Part shown: in pieces, positions 7,471 through 15,128 of the stretch | Position numbering within the stretch: position 1 is the first letter of the stretch | Layout of the letters: each line of letters begins with the position of its first letter | NCBI GenBank assembly: GCA_022565015.1 | Contig: JADFKI010000040.1 | Location: 1-17,969 of the forward strand | DNA length: 17,969 bases | Direction: 5' to 3' | DNA from: Chloroflexota bacterium | GTDB lineage: Bacteria; Chloroflexota; Dehalococcoidia; Lucifugimonadales; JADFKI01 | The notes under the pieces: model-generated | What the model saw: the letters and a program-made list of their open reading frames with translations, nothing else | Told to the model about the DNA's origin: nothing | Database searches by the model: none | Program-made: the position numbers and the translations under genes

Positions 7471-8789
7471 AAGCCGGTCCCCTTGGCGGCCAGGGCGTTT
7501 ACCTCCGCCAGAAGGACCTCCCTGGCTTTCTCCAGCTGCATGGTGTCCGCTTCGCGAGCGTCTCTGGCGACGACCTCGATGTCCGGAGCAAGGCCGTTGC
7601 CCTGGATAAGCCGCCCCGACGGAGTAAACCAGTGCGCGAATGTCAGGAAGAGACCGCCGCCGTTGCCCAGCCCTCTCAGAATATTCACGCTGCCCTTGCC
7701 AAAGGTCTGGGCGCCAACAAAGGTTGCCCTGTCGTGGTCTTGGAGGGCTCCAACAAGGATTTCGCTGGCGCTGGCGCTGAACTCATTTGCCAAAATTACG
7801 ACTGGAATCTCCCGCGCGACGCCGTCTTTTCTGCGAACCTCCCAGTTCGTTCTGCGACCTTCGCCATCCACTTCGTAAAGGACCAACCCGTCGTCTACAA
7901 AGAGGCTTGTGACGTCTACTACGGAGCTCAGCAGGCCGCCCGGGTTGTCGCGAACGTCTATGAGAATACCTTCGGCCCCGTCTTCGGCTGCCTCGTTTAT
8001 CGTTTTGGAAAGCTTGTCCGCGGTGTCGGCAAAGAAGTTAGTGAGCCGTATGTGCGCCAGCCTGTCTCCGGGCTCACTGCGCAACAGCACGCTCTCGAGG
8101 GGAATGACGCCTCGCTCCACGACAATGATCACCGGGTCAATTTCAGAGACGTGTACGACGAGGAGCTTTACCTTAGTACCCCGAGGCCCCCTGATCTTGT
8201 TCACGGCCTCGAGAAGACTCAGGCCCAGGATATCTTCGTCGTCCACCTCCAGGATCACGTCCCCCGGACGAATACCGGCCTGGTCCGCCGGGCTTCCCTC
8301 GATGGGAGCCACAATAATCAGCCTGCCGTCGGCCCTCATGGAGACGTTTGCGCCGATGCCTTCGAACCTGCCCAGCAGGTCCTCGTTTTCGATGCTGAAA
8401 GCCTCCGGCCGCACGTAGTTGGTATGCGGGTCCCCCAGCGCCTGCAGCATTCCTCGTATGGCGGCCTCCGTAAAGACCTCAGGCTCCAGGTTGGAGCGAT
8501 CCACGTGCTCCGATGTCAGCAGCTTCCATACCTCCCATACGGTCGCCAGCTCCTCCGGAACGCCGGCAGGGGCCTCGAGGGGCTCGTCCAGCGGCACGAT
8601 CTGAGGAGCCTCAGGCACATCCAGCGCCTGGCCCTGAGCCGCGGGCGGGGGGGCCTGGGGCTCGCTCTGCAGGCTGCTGCCGGAGCTGTCGGCCTCGGGG
8701 CTGACCCTGCAGGCCGCGAGCAGGACGATAGCCAGTGTGGCCCCTATGAGCACATACCTGGATCTAAGCGGGGTAGGCAACATAAGCAC
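7467..8789 (-). CDS. ctpA: S41 family C-terminal processing peptidase (CtpA), predicted lipoprotein
   Basis: This is a carboxyl-terminal processing serine protease, acting outside the cytoplasmic membrane on protein C-termini. In order it has: a signal peptide with lipobox LLAAC (Cys27 as lipidation site); a Pro/Gln-rich linker (about 35-75); an N-terminal helical part with GDPHTNY (119-125); a PDZ domain (about 140-225) with GIGANVS and GSPADQAGIRPGDVIL; and the S41 core. The core carries LIDVRDNPGG, nucleophile Ser340 in NEFSASASEI and general-base Lys365 in QTFGKGSV, 25 residues apart as in other Ctp proteases. The length of 440 is typical. The ATG at 8789 follows an extended -10 about 36 bases upstream. 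It forms a two-gene unit with smpB through a 4-base overlap. Confidence 0.95.
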   Translation of the reverse strand: MLMLPTPLRSRYVLIGATLAIVLLAACRVSPEADSSGSSLQSEPQAPPPAAQGQALDVPEAPQIVPLDEPLEAPAGVPEELATVWEVWKLLTSEHVDRSNLEPEVFTEAAIRGMLQALGDPHTNYVRPEAFSIENEDLLGRFEGIGANVSMRADGRLIIVAPIEGSPADQAGIRPGDVILEVDDEDILGLSLLEAVNKIRGPRGTKVKLLVVHVSEIDPVIIVVERGVIPLESVLLRSEPGDRLAHIRLTNFFADTADKLSKTINEAAEDGAEGILIDVRDNPGGLLSSVVDVTSLFVDDGLVLYEVDGEGRRTNWEVRRKDGVAREIPVVILANEFSASASEILVGALQDHDRATFVGAQTFGKGSVNILRGLGNGGGLFLTFAHWFTPSGRLIQGNGLAPDIEVVARDAREADTMQLEKAREVLLAEVNALAAKGTGL

Positions 8790-9274
8790 CTTTCAATCGC
8801 ATCGTCAGTAAGAATATTCCGTATATTTTATCACTGATGACCGCTGAGGGCTTTAGTTGAAGCCACACTGAAAAGACTTCGATGTCCTCGGCAGGAAAGG
8901 GGTTTCAGAAAAGCATCTGGCGTTCGCAGTTTTTTCAACAATGTGAAAACAATCTGAAAAACCGTCCGCGGATCCAGAAACGTGGTGAAAAGAAGACTTG
9001 GCGTTGCCGTCCCAATGGAATAGAATATGAGAGCGGTTTTTCAGAATACGCATTCTGTTGGCCATGATAGTAATCTCAGGTGTAGCCTTTTTCACGTTTG
9101 ATTTCCGAGTCCATCATGACTCCGGGACGATGAGACCGAAATATAGCGGTGCCCCCGTACCTAACTGAGGCTCTCAACCAGTTGCTGCCAATAACTCCAT
9201 ATGGATCCGATGTGGGTATTTGCGGCTGAGAAGGAGCAGGCAGCGTCGCGGGATCCTTGAAAGCGCGCAACAAT
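8790..9274. other. Divergent intergenic region between ctpA and the TIR-like gene
   Basis: The spacer is about 485 bases. The ctpA side holds the extended -10. The rest is A-rich, with several GAAAAG/TTTTTCA stretches and no ORF worth calling. A weak dif-like sequence lies at 8921-8949. An AAGGAG at 9231-9236 is about 20 bases too far from the first possible start of the TIR-like gene. Confidence 0.5.
8825..8833 (-). promoter_or_regulatory. Extended -10 promoter (TGATAAAAT) of ctpA-smpB
   Basis: The minus strand reads TGATAAAAT, a TGn extended -10 with hexamer TAAAAT, 36 bases before the ctpA ATG. No good -35 lies 16-18 bases upstream, as expected for an extended -10 promoter. It resembles the TGTGCTAAAAT ahead of dapF. 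Confidence 0.55.
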
Positions 9275-10333
9275 ATGAATGAGAAAAGTTCGAGGTCTAG
9301 GCGTACGAGGCTCACACGGCCGTACCCTACGCACACGCTCAAGGGTGCTCTGGGCGTCCCGGAAGCTATCCAAAACGTGAATTCCGGCCTTCCGTTCGAT
9401 CGGGAGCAACTGGCCGGGGTCCTGGGCACGACGCCGTCCAGCAGCGCCTTCACGATGCGCCTGAACTCGTCGGCCAAGTATGGGCTGACCCAGGGAGGCT
9501 ATGCCGACAAGACCATCAGCCTCACACAACTTGGAGAGGCGATCGTAGCTCCCAGAGGCGAGGAGGAGCGAATCAGGGCCCTTGTCGAGGCATCGACACA
9601 TCCCGACATATTTGCGCGCTTCTACGGCCTCCTCGACGGCAAGCGCCTTCCCGACGATACCTATGCCAGGAATTTGCTACAGAGGGAGCTCGAGGTCAGC
9701 CAGGAGCTCACCTCGGAATGCCTGCAGATCATCAAGGACAATGGCCTCTACTCCGGCGTGCTGCGTGAATCTCAAGAAGGCCTCGTAGTCGATCTGAGCA
9801 CCGCGACCGTCCCGATGGCGGAAAAGACACGTGAACAGGCTGGTACAGGCACGGCCAGACCCCCATACCAATCGCCGGTCAGCCAAAATGAAACGATAAG
9901 TCAACCGGTGCCGGGTAGGGTATTTATATGCCATGGCGCGCATTCTCAAGCCGCGCAGTACCTGCTGTCGCTTCTGGACCAGTTCCAGGTCCCGAGCAGC
10001 TCCTCAGAGCTGTCATATCAGGAGGGCCAGCCGGTCTCAGATCACGTGGCCCAGCAGATGAAGAGCTGTACGGCAGCTGTCTTCGTTCTCGACGGTGACC
10101 AACAATCCAGTGCCGGGGCGGGACCTCAAGGTAATCAAGACCTCCTGTTCCACATGGGCGCAGCCTCGGTCTTGTATGGGGAAAAGGTCCTTCTGTATGT
10201 CGACAGTGCGTCGGCGCCATCGGGCCACGAGGCAATTACCTCGGTCACTTACGACCACATGAGAATTGAGGACTCTGGCTTGGACCTGGTGTTGGCGCTC
10301 CACAGGGCGGGAATCATAAGGGTCGTGGCCTGA
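9275..10333 (+). CDS. Winged-helix plus TIR-like (predicted nucleotide-binding) protein
   Basis: Two parts are visible in this 352-residue protein. The N-terminal half (about 40-170) looks like a winged helix with an extension: LPFDREQLAGVLG, SSSAFTMRLNSSAKYGL, KTISLTQLGEAIVAP, then DGKRLPDDTYARNLLQRE. After a disordered linker (about 180-210), residues 214-325 resemble the TIR-like fold of PF10137-type nucleotide-binding proteins: GRVFICHGAHSQAAQYLLSLL, QEGQPVSDHVAQQM, AAVFVLDGD, and LLFHMGAASVLYGEKVLLYVD. In that fold the strand before the last block usually reads NVxFELG with a catalytic Glu; here the residue is His (FHMG). A role in anti-phage defence or nucleotide signalling is inferred from fold similarity only. 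The start is uncertain: ATG 9275 or TTG 9257, both with weak ribosome-binding sites. It is the only gene on this strand among core genes, so it was probably acquired. Confidence 0.72.
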   Translation: MNEKSSRSRRTRLTRPYPTHTLKGALGVPEAIQNVNSGLPFDREQLAGVLGTTPSSSAFTMRLNSSAKYGLTQGGYADKTISLTQLGEAIVAPRGEEERIRALVEASTHPDIFARFYGLLDGKRLPDDTYARNLLQRELEVSQELTSECLQIIKDNGLYSGVLRESQEGLVVDLSTATVPMAEKTREQAGTGTARPPYQSPVSQNETISQPVPGRVFICHGAHSQAAQYLLSLLDQFQVPSSSSELSYQEGQPVSDHVAQQMKSCTAAVFVLDGDQQSSAGAGPQGNQDLLFHMGAASVLYGEKVLLYVDSASAPSGHEAITSVTYDHMRIEDSGLDLVLALHRAGIIRVVA

Positions 10334-10350
10334 GCATATCTGCCGTTAGA

Positions 10351-10449
10351 TGTTCGCTATACACTTATTATGTAAAACAGCCTAGTTACCGGCGCTGAGA
10401 GACAGGCGGAACCATGCCTAGTATTTACATAAGATATATAGTGCGAACA
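10351..10449. repeat. Inverted pair of dif-like (XerC/XerD-type) 28-base sites
   Basis: The left site, 10351-10378 on plus, reads TGTTCGCTATA, centre CACTTA, then TTATGTAAAAC. The right site, 10422-10449 on minus, reads TGTTCGCACTA, centre TATATC, then TTATGTAAATA. The outer 7 bases and inner TTATGTAAA are identical while the centres differ. This is the layout of dif sites (11-base XerC arm, 6-base centre, 11-base XerD arm); TTATGTAAA matches the XerD arm of Bacillus dif as I recall it. They face each other across 43 bases, between the TIR-like gene and hflX. It could instead be a decayed hairpin between convergent genes. Confidence 0.5.
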
Positions 10450-10501
10450 TCGGCCGAGCCACTATTAGACCGCTACCCTCTCAGACGACCCCTCCACCGT
10501 A

Positions 10502-11641
10502 TCAGCCCGGCCGGCGGACGAACTCTTCCCAGCCTTCCGCCGAAGACCTCGATTCCACGCCTATCTCAGACAACAGCGCGTCGATCTCCGCCAGCAATCG
10601 GTCCATTCCTTCCCCGGTCTGGGCCGAGGCGAATACAACCCTCTGATTGGGAGCCGCCATTCCCTGGATGGGCTCATGGGAGTCCGCCCGATCCAGCGGC
10701 TCCAAGAGGTCGATCTTGTTGAGCACCAGTATCCTGGGCTTGTCATTGAGCCCAAGCTCACCAAGTATCTGCTCGACTACATCGGCGTGCTCGGCGGCGT
10801 TTGCGTGAGTGATGTCGAGCACGTGCAGTATCAAAGTAGACTCCTGGGCCTCCTCGAGCGTGGCCCTGAACGCCGCGACGACCGCAGTCGGCAGCTTCTG
10901 GATGAAGCCCACCGTATCGGTCAGCAGCACGTCTCGCCCCTGGGGGGTCTCTATGCGTCGCGTAACCGGGTCGAGCGTGGAGAAGAGCTTGTCCTCGACT
11001 GAGACTCCGGCGCCCGTCAGCCTGTTGAGCAGCGTGCTCTTGCCGGCGTTCGTGTAGCCGACCAGCGATGCCACCGGCACGCGCGAGTCCTTTCTCCTGG
11101 CGCGATAGAGCGACCGATGACGCCTGACGTTGTCCAGGTCCTTCTTGATCTTCAGGATGCGCGTCCGGACCAGCCTACGGTCGGTCTCGATCTGGGACTC
11201 ACCCGGTCCTCTCGTTCCGATTCCGCCACCGAGGCGTTCCAAGTGAGTCCACTGGCCGGCCAGTCTCGGCAGAAGGTATTCATGCTGCGCCAACTCCACC
11301 TGAAGGCGGCCCTCACTGGTGCTCGCGCGCTGCGAGAAGACATCCAGGATCAGCGCGGTGCGATCGATCACCTTCACGCCGCCCAATGCGTTCTCGAGGT
11401 TTCGCTGCTGCGTGGGCGACAACTCGTCGTCGAAGATGAAGGTATCCACCTTCTTCACCCGCGCGATTTCCTTGAGCTCGTCGAGCTTGCCCTTGCCGAT
11501 GTAGACCTGTGTTGGCGCGCGCAGCCGCTGGATCGTCGAGCCAATGACGACGGCCTGCGCCGTATGCGCCAGCTCCGCCAGCTCCTCCAGGGAGTCCTCG
11601 GCGCGCAAAGGGCCGGAACGCCCCCCGAACACGGCGCCCAC
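10502..11641 (-). CDS. hflX: GTPase HflX
   Basis: HflX is a ribosome-associated GTPase that splits stalled or stressed 70S ribosomes. The N-terminal domain (about 1-190) carries SLEELAELAHTAQAVVIG, QVYIGKGKLDEL, DRTALILDVFSQRASTSEGRLQVELAQ and the signature GGGIGTRGPGESQIETDRR. The G domain follows: G1 GYTNAGKST, G2 LFSTLDPVTR, G3 DTVGFIQKLP, G4 NKID and G5 SAQTGEG. GTG 11641 is the first accepted start in the frame, but family homology begins earlier: the upstream in-frame codons read RPERAYLVG, matching the usual HflX opening. An ATA at 11692, with AAGGA 7 bases before it, could be the true start. The gene follows dapL by 81 bases on the same strand and is likely cotranscribed with it. Confidence 0.95.
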   Translation of the reverse strand: MGAVFGGRSGPLRAEDSLEELAELAHTAQAVVIGSTIQRLRAPTQVYIGKGKLDELKEIARVKKVDTFIFDDELSPTQQRNLENALGGVKVIDRTALILDVFSQRASTSEGRLQVELAQHEYLLPRLAGQWTHLERLGGGIGTRGPGESQIETDRRLVRTRILKIKKDLDNVRRHRSLYRARRKDSRVPVASLVGYTNAGKSTLLNRLTGAGVSVEDKLFSTLDPVTRRIETPQGRDVLLTDTVGFIQKLPTAVVAAFRATLEEAQESTLILHVLDITHANAAEHADVVEQILGELGLNDKPRILVLNKIDLLEPLDRADSHEPIQGMAAPNQRVVFASAQTGEGMDRLLAEIDALLSEIGVESRSSAEGWEEFVRRPG

Positions 11642-11722
11642 CAGGTACGCCCTTTCGGGCCTGGGTCTGGTCGAAATAAATTTCTTGGCTATCTCTTCGT
11701 CCTTATCTACGGCCTGTATCTA

Positions 11723-12892
11723 CTATGCAGGCGGAATCTTCAATCCGGCCATCCGCTCGAGCCCCTTTTCCATGTCCACATCGGGGATCGTCAGCGACAA
11801 CCTGATATAGCCTTCTCCGTACTTTCCATAGCCGTTGCCCGGCGTCACTACGATATTTCCCTCCTCCAGGAGGAACTCGGTGAATTTGGCCGAGCTGTAT
11901 CCCTCCGGGACCCTTGCCCAAACGTAAAGACTTGCCTTGGGCGGGTCGACGTGAAGGCCAATTTCCCGCATCACCTGGACCACCCGGTCCCTCCGATGCT
12001 GATATATGCCGTTTCGCTCGTCTATCATCGACCGGGGGCTGCTCATGGCCTCTATACCCATATATTGGACCGCGTTTGGGACACCCGAGTCCAGGTTGGA
12101 CTTGATAATCATAAGGGCCGCGATCATTTCGGCGTTTCCCACTGCCATGCCCAGGCGCCATCCCGTCATATTGTAGCTCTTCGATAGAGAATGAAACTCC
12201 AGGCCTACCTCCATGGCTCCCTTCGCCTGAAGAAAGCTTGCCGGCCTATATCCGTCGAAGGCCACCTCGGAGTACGAGGCATCGTGCATGATGGCGATGT
12301 CGTGGGCTTTAGCGAAATCTATGACCTTATCGAAGAAATCGAGCTCCGCGGTGGCGCCCGTGGGGTTATTGGGGTAGTTCAGCCACATCACCCTGGCTTT
12401 ATCGGCGACCTCGTCGGGTATCGCTTCGAGGTCCGGCTGCCAGCCGTTCTCCTCCAGCAGAGGCATCCAGTGGCACTCGCCCCCTGCAAACCAGGTGCCC
12501 ACCGAGTAAACGGGGTATCCAGGGTCCGGCACCAGGGCTATGTCACCCGGCTCTATGAAGCACAAGGCCATATGCCCGATACCCTCTTTGGCCCCGATCA
12601 GCGGCAGAACTTCCTTGTCCGGGTCTACCGAGATCCCGAAACGCCGTTGGTACCAGTCTGCCGCGGCCTTACGGAACTCCGGCAGGCCGTCGGTCTCGGG
12701 ATATCGGTGATTTGGGGCGTCGAGCGCCGTCTCCCGAAGCTTTTCGATCACATTGTTCGGCGTCGGTATGTCCGGGTCGCCGATTCCAAAGCTGATGACC
12801 TCGATGCCCTGGGCCTTTTTCGCGGCTATCTTCCGGCTTATCTCCACGAAAAGGTATGGTGGAACCTTATTTATTCGGCTGGCGAATTTCAT
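11723..12892 (-). CDS. dapL: LL-diaminopimelate aminotransferase (class I/II, PLP-dependent)
   Basis: DapL converts tetrahydrodipicolinate directly to LL-2,6-diaminopimelate using glutamate as amino donor, bypassing the succinylase and acetylase routes of lysine/peptidoglycan synthesis. The 389-residue protein begins MKFASRINKVPPYLFVEI, with the family motif VISFGIGDPDIPTP. It has class I aminotransferase landmarks: PNNPTG (174-179), Asp204 and Tyr207 in HDASYSE, the PLP Lys238 in HSLSKSYNMTGWRLG, and the substrate-carboxylate Arg364 in YIRLSL. DapF, the next enzyme of this pathway, lies just upstream on the same strand, which strengthens the DapL assignment over a generic aspartate aminotransferase. 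The ATG at 12892 has TGGAG 7 bases ahead. It ends with two consecutive TAG codons, and hflX follows. Confidence 0.88.
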   Translation of the reverse strand: MKFASRINKVPPYLFVEISRKIAAKKAQGIEVISFGIGDPDIPTPNNVIEKLRETALDAPNHRYPETDGLPEFRKAAADWYQRRFGISVDPDKEVLPLIGAKEGIGHMALCFIEPGDIALVPDPGYPVYSVGTWFAGGECHWMPLLEENGWQPDLEAIPDEVADKARVMWLNYPNNPTGATAELDFFDKVIDFAKAHDIAIMHDASYSEVAFDGYRPASFLQAKGAMEVGLEFHSLSKSYNMTGWRLGMAVGNAEMIAALMIIKSNLDSGVPNAVQYMGIEAMSSPRSMIDERNGIYQHRRDRVVQVMREIGLHVDPPKASLYVWARVPEGYSSAKFTEFLLEEGNIVVTPGNGYGKYGEGYIRLSLTIPDVDMEKGLERMAGLKIPPA

Positions 12893-13805
12893 TACATCTC
12901 CAGGCCTACAGGACTTGAATCACCGAGATTTCTGAATTCCAGACGTTTGGGTTGGCTAACATCAGGATGGGTCGCGCCCGCTACGCCAGGAGTCCGCTCC
13001 GCTCCACAACAAGGTGACATAGGGGCTCGATGACCGTCGCCCCGTAATATTGTCGTTTTGTTATCGTATCATCCCCAGCCGAATTCAGACCGCGACGCGC
13101 CCCTGACCGGCCCCGCGTGTGGCCATATCTTAGATTATGGCCGACTAAAGGTAAAGTTGGGTTTTTCTGCCCCTCTGCCGACTAATCTGGAATTCCGTAC
13201 ACGACCTCCGAGGGTGACCGGCTCATGAGAAGCAGGTAGCCTGGACAGTCAGGCCAGCTCAGCGGCCCCGATCGGATTGCCAATTCACCATTCACTTAAT
13301 GAGCCGAGCCCTCTGAACGCACTATCCGAGACTGGAATTATTGGCGTGTGCGATTTTTCGCACTGGACGCCTTCGGACAATCGGGTGCATTTTTTATGCG
13401 TCAAGCGCCGCAAAGGCAGTTGCCGATGATTTGCCGCAGAAATTGGCTCTTTCGACGTTCTCCGCTAATGCAAAACACAACGACTGGAATTTCGAATGCC
13501 GGCCCGACTAAAACTTGCGTTTATCCCAGTGCCTCCGAGTCCATGACTCTGGATCACCAAGTATACAATGTGAAGATTCCAGGGGTCCTTCGGCACTCAA
13601 CCCAATGGCATGCCCAGGTCAGGAACGAATGCAATCCCAAACGACTGAAAACCGCCGAATTCAGAGGGTTTTTCAAGGCCTATTAACGGTTGAGCCAGTC
13701 TACCAAGGTGGGTATGGTAAATTCACGATGACGGGTCTATTTTGAGGCCAAAACAGAGGGAAACCGTACCCGTTTGGGACATACAGCTTCCTAAAGGCGG
13801 AAGAG
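12893..13805. other. 913-base non-coding gap with several copies of short motifs
   Basis: No ORF here looks real. The gap holds several copies of a CTGGAATTC-like motif (12932, 13081, 13187, 13332, 13483, 13641 and 13657), often flanked by AAACG, and three CCGACTAA octamers (13141, 13178, 13504). A possible dapL promoter is TGATACGAT on minus near 13070. A small CCC-AAAC-GGG hairpin within a GGAA...TTCC flank near 13770 could end dapF transcription. The length is unusual beside tightly packed neighbours. Confidence 0.5.
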
Positions 13806-14645
13806 TCAGCCCGGCCACTCCCCTTCGAAGACCTGCGCCACCGGGCCCTCCATGACGACTTCGCCCTCACCCGACCACGAGATCCTTAGATCGCCGCCCG
13901 GCAGCTCGATCGTCGACTCGTCGCCGATGTAGCCGTGAAGCCGGGCCGCCACGGCGACGGCGCAAGCCCCGGTGCCGCATGCCATCGTAATGCCGGAGCC
14001 GCGCTCCCAGACTCTCGTCTTAATCCTGGAGCTGTCCAGCACGTTGCATATCTCGAAGTTGATCCGCTGCGGAAACAGCGCATGGTGCTCCACGAGGGGG
14101 CCAATGTCGGCAAGACGCACATCGTCAACCGGCTCATCGATAAAAGCCACCGCGTGGGGATTGCCCATCGAGACGAAGGTAAGGTCGAAGCTGTGCCCGT
14201 CCACCGAAAGCGGATGGTCCATGACGAGCTCTTGTCCCGGCAGGTCTACGGGTATCTCCTCAGGCCGAAGTATAGGCTTGCCCATGCCTACGCGGGCGCG
14301 GGACATTACTCCGTTCTCCCAGATGGGCGTGACTTCCAGGACGCCCGCAAGGGTCTCGACGGAGACAGGCGTCTTGTCCGGCGGCGCGAAGCCACGGTCC
14401 AGCGCATACCTGACGAGGCATCGTATGCCGTTGCCGCACATCTCGCTCTCGGAGCCGTCGGCGTTGAACATCCTCATGCGTAGGTCTGCCTTGTCCGACG
14501 ACAGCATCAGGATGATGCCGTCGGAGCCCACACCCGTATGCCGGTCGCTCATCGCCACCGACAGAGCGGGCCAGTCCCTGCTCTTAGACCTTGCATCTAT
14601 GTACAGGTAATCGTTTCCCGCACCGTGCATCTTGGTGAATTTCAA
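13806..14645 (-). CDS. dapF: Diaminopimelate epimerase
   Basis: DapF interconverts LL- and meso-diaminopimelate by a two-Cys, cofactor-free mechanism, feeding peptidoglycan and lysine. Both catalytic cysteines are present: Cys70 in EMCGNGIRCL and Cys223 in MACGTGACA. The substrate loops FTKMHGAGNDY, TGVGSDG, FNADGSESEMCGNG, VSMGNPHAV and WERGSGIT are intact. The length (279) is normal. The start is a TTG at 14645 with GAGGG 7 bases upstream; the next ATG (Met6) would cut into the conserved opening. The gene has its own promoter motif 33 bases upstream. With dapL 913 bases downstream it gives the DapL-DapF branch. Confidence 0.97.
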   Translation of the reverse strand: MKFTKMHGAGNDYLYIDARSKSRDWPALSVAMSDRHTGVGSDGIILMLSSDKADLRMRMFNADGSESEMCGNGIRCLVRYALDRGFAPPDKTPVSVETLAGVLEVTPIWENGVMSRARVGMGKPILRPEEIPVDLPGQELVMDHPLSVDGHSFDLTFVSMGNPHAVAFIDEPVDDVRLADIGPLVEHHALFPQRINFEICNVLDSSRIKTRVWERGSGITMACGTGACAVAVAARLHGYIGDESTIELPGGDLRISWSGEGEVVMEGPVAQVFEGEWPG

Positions 14646-15128
14646 AAATCGCCCTCAATTCTGCTCTCGGGGATGCAATTTTAGCACATCGGCCCCGGCT
14701 GACGACTAAGAAATAGCCCTGCTGGGGCGTCGTGGCTCCAGACCACAATGCTGTCCTAACTCTAAAAACAGAAACCTCAAAACCCCTTGACTTTATACAT
14801 TTCTAATATTTTAACTAAATAATTGGTCTCCAATTCGGCGAAATTAGGGGTCAATAAATGGTAAAGTCACGGTGCCCGGCATGAAATTCTGAAACGTAAA
14901 AAATACTGACCCTTGGCCCTATTGACATTGGATTTTTATTAGACTTTTCTTAGCTTTCAGTTCAAACTCGTTCAAAAAACAAGCCCTATTACGACCAGAT
15001 TTCACGTATATGCCGCGTCCGTCCGATCATGGAATTACGCCGCTCTAAAACCATCGCAGAATCCCTGTTCGACGGGGTTAAGGCCGCCATAAACGTGGGC
15101 CTGCTTGCATGCAGCCATGCCGTAGCCC
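14646..15128. other. 483-base intergenic region with an AT-rich core
   Basis: The dapF side carries its promoter. From about 14765 to 15000 the sequence is distinctly AT-rich and holds several GTCA/TGAC-centred pieces in opposite orientations (TGACTTTA 14788, TAAAGTCA 14862, GTCAATA 14850, TATTGAC 14920). A TTGACT at 14787 could be a -35 on plus, with no gene after it. No ORF or RNA gene is supported. Confidence 0.5.
14678..14688 (-). promoter_or_regulatory. Extended -10 promoter (TGTGCTAAAAT) of dapF
   Basis: The minus strand reads TGTGCTAAAAT, with TAAAAT as the -10 and its TGn extension, 33 bases before the TTG start. The 14-base stretch is identical to the one at 5930-5943. No clear -35 is present. 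Confidence 0.6.

Noticed and set aside
7632..8837. Long plus-strand frame (401 codons) across ctpA
   Set aside because: It is the antisense shadow of ctpA, whose S41 and PDZ motifs are unambiguous. The same applies to the long plus frames over hflX (11117-12187), dapL (12191-13033) and dapF.
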